Assembly (NCBI GenBank): GCA_002314715.1 | Contig: DCGY01000044.1 | Location: forward strand, 1 to 9,984 | DNA length: 9,984 nt | DNA from: Lachnospiraceae bacterium UBA1766 | GTDB taxonomy: Bacteria; Bacillota; Clostridia; Lachnospirales; Lachnospiraceae | Direction: 5' to 3' | Shown here: positions 6,648 to 9,984 of the stretch, piece by piece | Numbering within the stretch: the stretch's first letter is position 1 | Layout of the letters: every line of letters starts with the position of its first letter | Notes under the pieces: generated by a model | What the model saw: the letters and a program-made list of their open reading frames with translations, nothing else | What the model was told of the DNA's origin: nothing | The model's database searches: none | Made by a program: the position numbers and the translations under genes

Positions 6648-8414
6648 ATGAAGAAGATTTTGGATTTGTTGTCAGAAGAAATGCAGCAGGCATTCGAGGC
6701 AGCAGGTTATGATAAAGCATTGGGTAAGGTTGGCATTTCCAATCGTCCCGACTTGTGCGAATTTCAGTGTAACGGAGCAATGGCAGGGGCAAAGCAGTAC
6801 AAGAAGGCTCCTATTATGATTGCCAATGAAGTGGCTGAAAAGCTTGCCGGAAGCAAGGCGTTTAGCGAAGTGACAGCAGTTGCTCCCGGATTTTTGAATT
6901 TAAAGATGTCCGAGAGTTTTTTGGGCGCTTATGTAAAAGAAATGAGCGGCGCAGAGAAATTTGGAATGGAACAGCCGGAAAATCCCAAGACGATTGTAAT
7001 TGATTACGGCGGACCGAACGTTGCAAAGCCTCTGCATGTAGGTCATTTGCGTTCTGCAGTTATCGGTGAGGCAGTAAAGCGTATGCAGCGCTTCGCAGGC
7101 AACAAGGTAATCGGTGATGTACATTTGGGAGACTGGGGTCTTCAGATGGGACTCATTATCACCGAACTGCAGGAGAGAAAACCGGAGCTGCCTTACTTTG
7201 ATGACAGCTTTACCGGGGAATATCCCAAGGAGGCACCCTTTACCCTTTCCGAATTGGAAGAAATTTATCCCACAGCCAGCGGCAAGAGCAAGGTGGATGA
7301 GGATTTCAAGGCAAAGGCACTTCAGGCAACTGCGGATTTGCAGAGCGGTAAGCCCGGATACCGCGCGATTTGGCTGCACATTATGGATTTATCCATTGCG
7401 GATTTAAAGAAGAATTATGAGAAGTTAAATGTAGATTTTGATCTTTGGTACGGAGAGTCCGATTCACAGAAATACATCCCCGAAATGGTGGAGAAAATGA
7501 AAAAGGACGGTTTTGCTTATGTGAGCAACGGTGCATTGGTTGTAGACGTGGCAAGAGAAGATGACAAGAAGGAAGTTCCTCCCTGTATGATTTTAAAGTC
7601 TGACGGTGCCGCAATGTATGACACCACAGACTTGGCGACGCTCCTTCAGAGAAAAATAGATTTCCATCCCGACAGTGTGGTGTATGTGGTTGACAAGCGT
7701 CAGGAGCTTCACTTCGAGCAGGTATTCCGTTGTGCACGCAAGACCGGTCAGGTAGAAGAAAATACAGATTTGAAATTCCTGGGCTTTGGTACCATGAACG
7801 GCAAGGATGGAAAACCCTTCAAGACCCGTGAAGGTGGTGTAATGCGTCTTTCCAGTCTGATTCAGCAGATTGTGGATCAGATGCATGAAAAGATTTCCAC
7901 CAATGAGGCATTGGATGCAGAAGAAGCGGCAAAGACTGCTGAGGTAGTTGCTTTGGCTGCTCTCAAATACGGTGATTTGTCCAACCAGGCCAGCAAGGAT
8001 TATATCTTTGATATTGATAAGTTTATTTCCTTCGAAGGAGATACCGGTCCATATATTCTCTATACCATTGTACGTATCAAATCTATTTTGAATAAGTACA
8101 GGGATCAGGGAAAAGAAGTGTCCATGGATGCCTTGGGAGCTGTGCAGAATGCTTCCGAAAAAGCATTGGCTATGCAGCTTGCGCAGTTTAATGCAGTAAT
8201 GGAAAATGCCTGCGAGGAGCTTGCTCCCCATAAGGTTTGTGCTTATATTTATGATTTGGCCAATGCGTTTAATCATTTCTATCATGAGACCAAGATTTTG
8301 TCCGAAGAGGATGAAACCAAGAAAGCAGGTTGGATTGCTCTTTTGAATTTGACCAAGGATGTATTGGAATGCTGTATCGATTTGTTGGGCTTCAGTGCTC
8401 CCGAAAGAATGTAA
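6648..8414 (+). CDS. argS: arginyl-tRNA synthetase (class Ia)
   Basis: Encodes 588 aa, within the family range. It charges tRNA-Arg with arginine in the cytoplasm. In order: an N-terminal Arg-S domain ending near QCNGAMAGAK; the class I signature GPNVAKPLHVGHLRS with HVGH at 130-133; IGDVHLGDWG; the domain contacting arginine and the acceptor arm (VVDKRQELHFEQVF); the MNGKDGKPFKTREGG stretch (383-397), the ArgS form of the KMSKS loop; and an anticodon-binding DALR domain with GPYILYTIVRI and the C-terminal DLLGFSAPERM. All catalytic blocks are intact. AAGGAG (6631-6636) lies only 2 nt from ATG 6639 but 11 nt from ATG 6648, and MKKILDLL is the usual opening, so I start at 6648. No T-box fits in the short gap after queH. 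Probably cotranscribed with the GH13 gene and queH. Confidence 0.97.
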   Translation: MKKILDLLSEEMQQAFEAAGYDKALGKVGISNRPDLCEFQCNGAMAGAKQYKKAPIMIANEVAEKLAGSKAFSEVTAVAPGFLNLKMSESFLGAYVKEMSGAEKFGMEQPENPKTIVIDYGGPNVAKPLHVGHLRSAVIGEAVKRMQRFAGNKVIGDVHLGDWGLQMGLIITELQERKPELPYFDDSFTGEYPKEAPFTLSELEEIYPTASGKSKVDEDFKAKALQATADLQSGKPGYRAIWLHIMDLSIADLKKNYEKLNVDFDLWYGESDSQKYIPEMVEKMKKDGFAYVSNGALVVDVAREDDKKEVPPCMILKSDGAAMYDTTDLATLLQRKIDFHPDSVVYVVDKRQELHFEQVFRCARKTGQVEENTDLKFLGFGTMNGKDGKPFKTREGGVMRLSSLIQQIVDQMHEKISTNEALDAEEAAKTAEVVALAALKYGDLSNQASKDYIFDIDKFISFEGDTGPYILYTIVRIKSILNKYRDQGKEVSMDALGAVQNASEKALAMQLAQFNAVMENACEELAPHKVCAYIYDLANAFNHFYHETKILSEEDETKKAGWIALLNLTKDVLECCIDLLGFSAPERM

Positions 8415-8426
8415 TAGTTGTAAAAA

Positions 8427-8458
8427 AAGCAGCTTTCCCGGAAACGGGAAAGCTGTTT
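8427..8458. terminator. hairpin after argS, terminator-like
   Basis: CAGCTTTCCCG, a GAAA tetraloop and CGGGAAAGCTG make a perfect 11-bp stem (8430-8455), extendable to 14 pairs with one G-U. On the plus strand only TTT and then GAAAAAG follow, so the U-tract is poor for ending argS transcription. The A-run before it (8422-8428) gives a good U-tract on the minus strand, although no minus-strand gene lies to the right. It is either a weakened bidirectional terminator or a 3' stabilising hairpin. Confidence 0.55.
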
Positions 8459-8491
8459 GAAAAAGAAGGTTTGTGAGGGAATAGGGCAATC

Positions 8492-9679
8492 ATGGGACGA
8501 ACAAATTATTCCGCCAAAAGAAAAATTGAATTAGGAATTGTTTGGTGCATGTATGGTGTGTACGGTCTGTTGTGTTTGTATCTCTATATCATGCAAGCGA
8601 AACAACCTTTGGATTACAACAATCGATACTTCCAGTCCGATCTTCCTTATCATATCAGCATGATCGTGGATGACGGATGGTATTACAGCTTTACGGCGTA
8701 TGTTTACCGGCTTTTGTATACTTTGGCAGGCGGAAACGGAAATCTGATTGCCGGCTTTCTGGCGATTGTAACGGTTGGAACGGTGGCAGGTACCGAAACG
8801 CTTCTTCGAGAGTTTCAAGAGAAAACATCCCCCTTGCTTCTTGGACTGGAGAGTATATCCTGTAACTTATTGATGGCTTTCTTTTTGCCACTGGCCGGAA
8901 AATATCGTTATGTTAGCTATCAGAACGGAAATCTCTGGCACAATTCCACCTATTTGGTCATGCGCTTTTTGGCGGTGTTTGCCATGGTTTTGTATATCCG
9001 AATGGAACGGGAATATAGAGAAAAGATATCGGTTTCCAAATGGATTGGCTTCACAATTCTGTTGATTATTTGTACCGGCGTAAAACCCAGCTTTTTGACG
9101 GTATTTGCACCGGCACTGGCGTTGAAGCTTTTGTGGGATTTGTTTCATAAAGTTGATTTTTGGAAAGTATTTTTCCTGGGATGCAGTGTGCTTCCGGCCT
9201 GTGGAGTAGTGCTGTGGCAGAATGCGGTTTTGTTTGGAGAAGAAACCGGAAACGGATTCGAGTGGAATCCCTGGTATACCTTTTCCCTGCATGCGGACAG
9301 GCCCAAGGTGGCAGTGCTTTGCTCTCTGGCTTTCCCGGGAATTGTGGCACTAATGCATCTTAAGAAGATTTTTTCGAAACCACAGTATTTCTTTGCCTGG
9401 TTAATGACAGCGGTTGGATTTTTGGAAGCTTTATTGTTGTCCGAAACCGGTACCCGCTCCAGAGACGGGAATTTCCTTTGGGGCTATTTGTTTGCGATTT
9501 TCTATATAAACATATACAGCACCAGGATTTGGCTGGAGGATAGACCGGGGAAAGCAGACTCCCCGGGGAAATGGATATTGTTTGTGATTTGTGGATGTGT
9601 CTTTTTCTATGAACTGTACGGAGGAGTGTATTTCTTCCTGCGTTTACTTTCCGGAGAAACCTATTTCATGCTGGGATAG
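8492..9679 (+). CDS. polytopic membrane protein, GT-C-like, function unknown
   Basis: Encodes 395 aa with about nine to eleven hydrophobic membrane segments (roughly 13-34, 84-104, 115-135, 152-168, 184-205, 222-245, 271-288, 299-316, 328-345, 360-385). After the first segment comes YFQSDLPYHIS with Asp50. Later blocks include NLWHNSTYLVMR (148-158) and SETGTRSRDGNFLWGY (317-332). An acidic residue in the first outer loop followed by many helices and His/Arg-containing loops recalls GT-C glycosyltransferases that use lipid-linked sugars, such as those for surface polysaccharides. I cannot assign a family with certainty, so the enzymatic role is inference. ATG 8492 is served by GAGGGA (8475-8480) or AGGG (8483-8486). 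It stands alone between the argS hairpin and the tRNA genes, with no sugar-nucleotide or polymer genes adjacent. A 16-bp repeat contains its TAG stop. Confidence 0.65.
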   Translation: MGRTNYSAKRKIELGIVWCMYGVYGLLCLYLYIMQAKQPLDYNNRYFQSDLPYHISMIVDDGWYYSFTAYVYRLLYTLAGGNGNLIAGFLAIVTVGTVAGTETLLREFQEKTSPLLLGLESISCNLLMAFFLPLAGKYRYVSYQNGNLWHNSTYLVMRFLAVFAMVLYIRMEREYREKISVSKWIGFTILLIICTGVKPSFLTVFAPALALKLLWDLFHKVDFWKVFFLGCSVLPACGVVLWQNAVLFGEETGNGFEWNPWYTFSLHADRPKVAVLCSLAFPGIVALMHLKKIFSKPQYFFAWLMTAVGFLEALLLSETGTRSRDGNFLWGYLFAIFYINIYSTRIWLEDRPGKADSPGKWILFVICGCVFFYELYGGVYFFLRLLSGETYFMLG

Positions 9680-9730
9680 AGGACGGTTCTTTTGGCTTCC
9701 GGGACGGATCTTATGGGATAGAGGATGGTT
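9673..9730. repeat. 16-bp direct repeat spanning a stop codon
   Basis: GGGATAGAGGACGGTT (9673-9688) recurs as GGGATAGAGGATGGTT (9715-9730), 15 of 16 identical and 42 bp apart. The offset is a multiple of three, so the TAG of the membrane protein gene (9677-9679) has an in-frame twin at 9719-9721. It may be a short duplication. The rest of 9731-9820 shows no gene or clear terminator. Confidence 0.5.
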
Positions 9731-9820
9731 TCTGTAACAGGAGATGGATTTCGATGTTTTCCGGGAAATAGATATTATAAAAACCGTAAAAATGTTTTTA
9801 AAATATTTTGAAAAATAGTG

Positions 9821-9849
9821 TTGACTTTTATATAAATGTATAGTATATT
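9821..9849 (+). promoter_or_regulatory. promoter of the tRNA cluster
   Basis: TTGACT (9821-9826), an exact 17-bp spacer and TATATT (9844-9849) form a near-consensus sigma-A promoter. A+T-rich DNA (about 9777-9820) upstream may act as an UP element. Transcription would start near 9856, at the edge of a 6-bp leader hairpin, TCGGTT/AACCGA (9857-9873), just before the first tRNA. Confidence 0.75.
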
Positions 9850-9876
9850 AGTCAAGTCGGTTGCGAAAACCGAAAT

Positions 9877-9952
9877 GGAAGTTTAGCTCAGCTGGGAGAG
9901 CATCTGCCTTACAAGCAGGAGGTCGGCGGTTCGATCCCGTCATCCTCCACCA
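9877..9952 (+). tRNA. tRNA-Val (UAC), acceptor stem with two mispairs
   Basis: A full 76-nt cloverleaf: D arm GCTC/GAGC, anticodon stem TCTGC/GCAGG with loop CTTACAA (anticodon UAC, Val), T arm GGCGG-TTCGATC-CCGTC, discriminator A and an encoded CCA. The 5' acceptor strand GGAAGTT does not fully pair with the 3' strand ATCCTCC: position 4-69 is A-C and 6-67 is U-U. A perfect partner would be GGAGGAT. The remainder is canonical, so the gene is either diverged in its first seven bases, chimeric, or affected by assembly. Confidence 0.88.
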
Positions 9953-9956
9953 TTGT

Positions 9957-9984
9957 GCCGACTTAGCTCAATTGGTAGAGCAAC
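9957..9984 (+). tRNA. 5' part of a second tRNA, probably tRNA-Thr, cut by window end
   Basis: Four nucleotides after the first tRNA, acceptor strand GCCGACT, TA, D stem GCTC, D loop AATTGGTA, D stem GAGC and AAC form the first 28 nt of a tRNA. The anticodon lies beyond the window. The GCCGACT opening is, as I recall, typical of tRNA-Thr(UGU) in related Clostridia, so the isotype is a guess. It shares the upstream promoter. Confidence 0.8.

Noticed and set aside
7593..8489. 298-aa minus-strand frame inside argS
   Set aside because: Antisense shadow; every ArgS motif lies on the plus strand and the product matches nothing I recognise.

Overview
The window looks like chromosomal DNA of a low-to-medium G+C Clostridia bacterium, most likely a Lachnospiraceae relative. 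This is inferred from protein style (ArgS, QueH, an SCP2-domain protein, a GH13 glycosidase), from AGGAGG-type ribosome sites, and from tRNA genes that encode their own CCA. No database search was possible.

Region A (1-3494) is visibly richer in A+T than the rest and looks like an accessory cell-surface cassette. A small secreted protein (42-503, minus) diverges from a two-gene plus-strand unit. The first gene of that unit encodes an exported mini-Rhs/YD-repeat protein, probably started at TTG 856 rather than ATG 838, whose C-terminal domain resembles SleB-type cell-wall hydrolases. The second, 20 bp downstream, encodes a lipoprotein with RCC1-like beta-propeller repeats. The divergent spacer contains several copies of an ACAAAATA word and a small dyad. 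A secreted wall-active Rhs-type protein next to an anchored propeller lipoprotein is the best candidate here for an undescribed system; an effector/immunity or effector/receptor role is only a hypothesis.

Region B (3495-4395) is a decay zone. It holds the C-terminal remnant of a GH3 (NagZ-like) glycosidase on the minus strand with an in-frame TAG, three TTTACRAT words spaced about 30 bp apart, and a complete SCP2-domain gene with its own promoter and ribosome site, interrupted by an amber codon at position 21.

Region C (4396-8458) is conserved housekeeping sequence: a cytoplasmic GH13 alpha-glycosidase whose stop overlaps the start of queH (queuosine synthesis), then argS (arginyl-tRNA synthetase), then a stable hairpin whose T-tract lies on the minus-strand side. 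Region D (8492-9679) encodes one polytopic membrane protein of GT-C-like appearance. Region E (9680-9984) has a 16-bp direct repeat containing the stop of that gene, a near-consensus promoter, a tRNA-Val(UAC) gene whose acceptor stem carries two mispairs, and the first 28 nt of a second tRNA, probably Thr, cut by the window edge.
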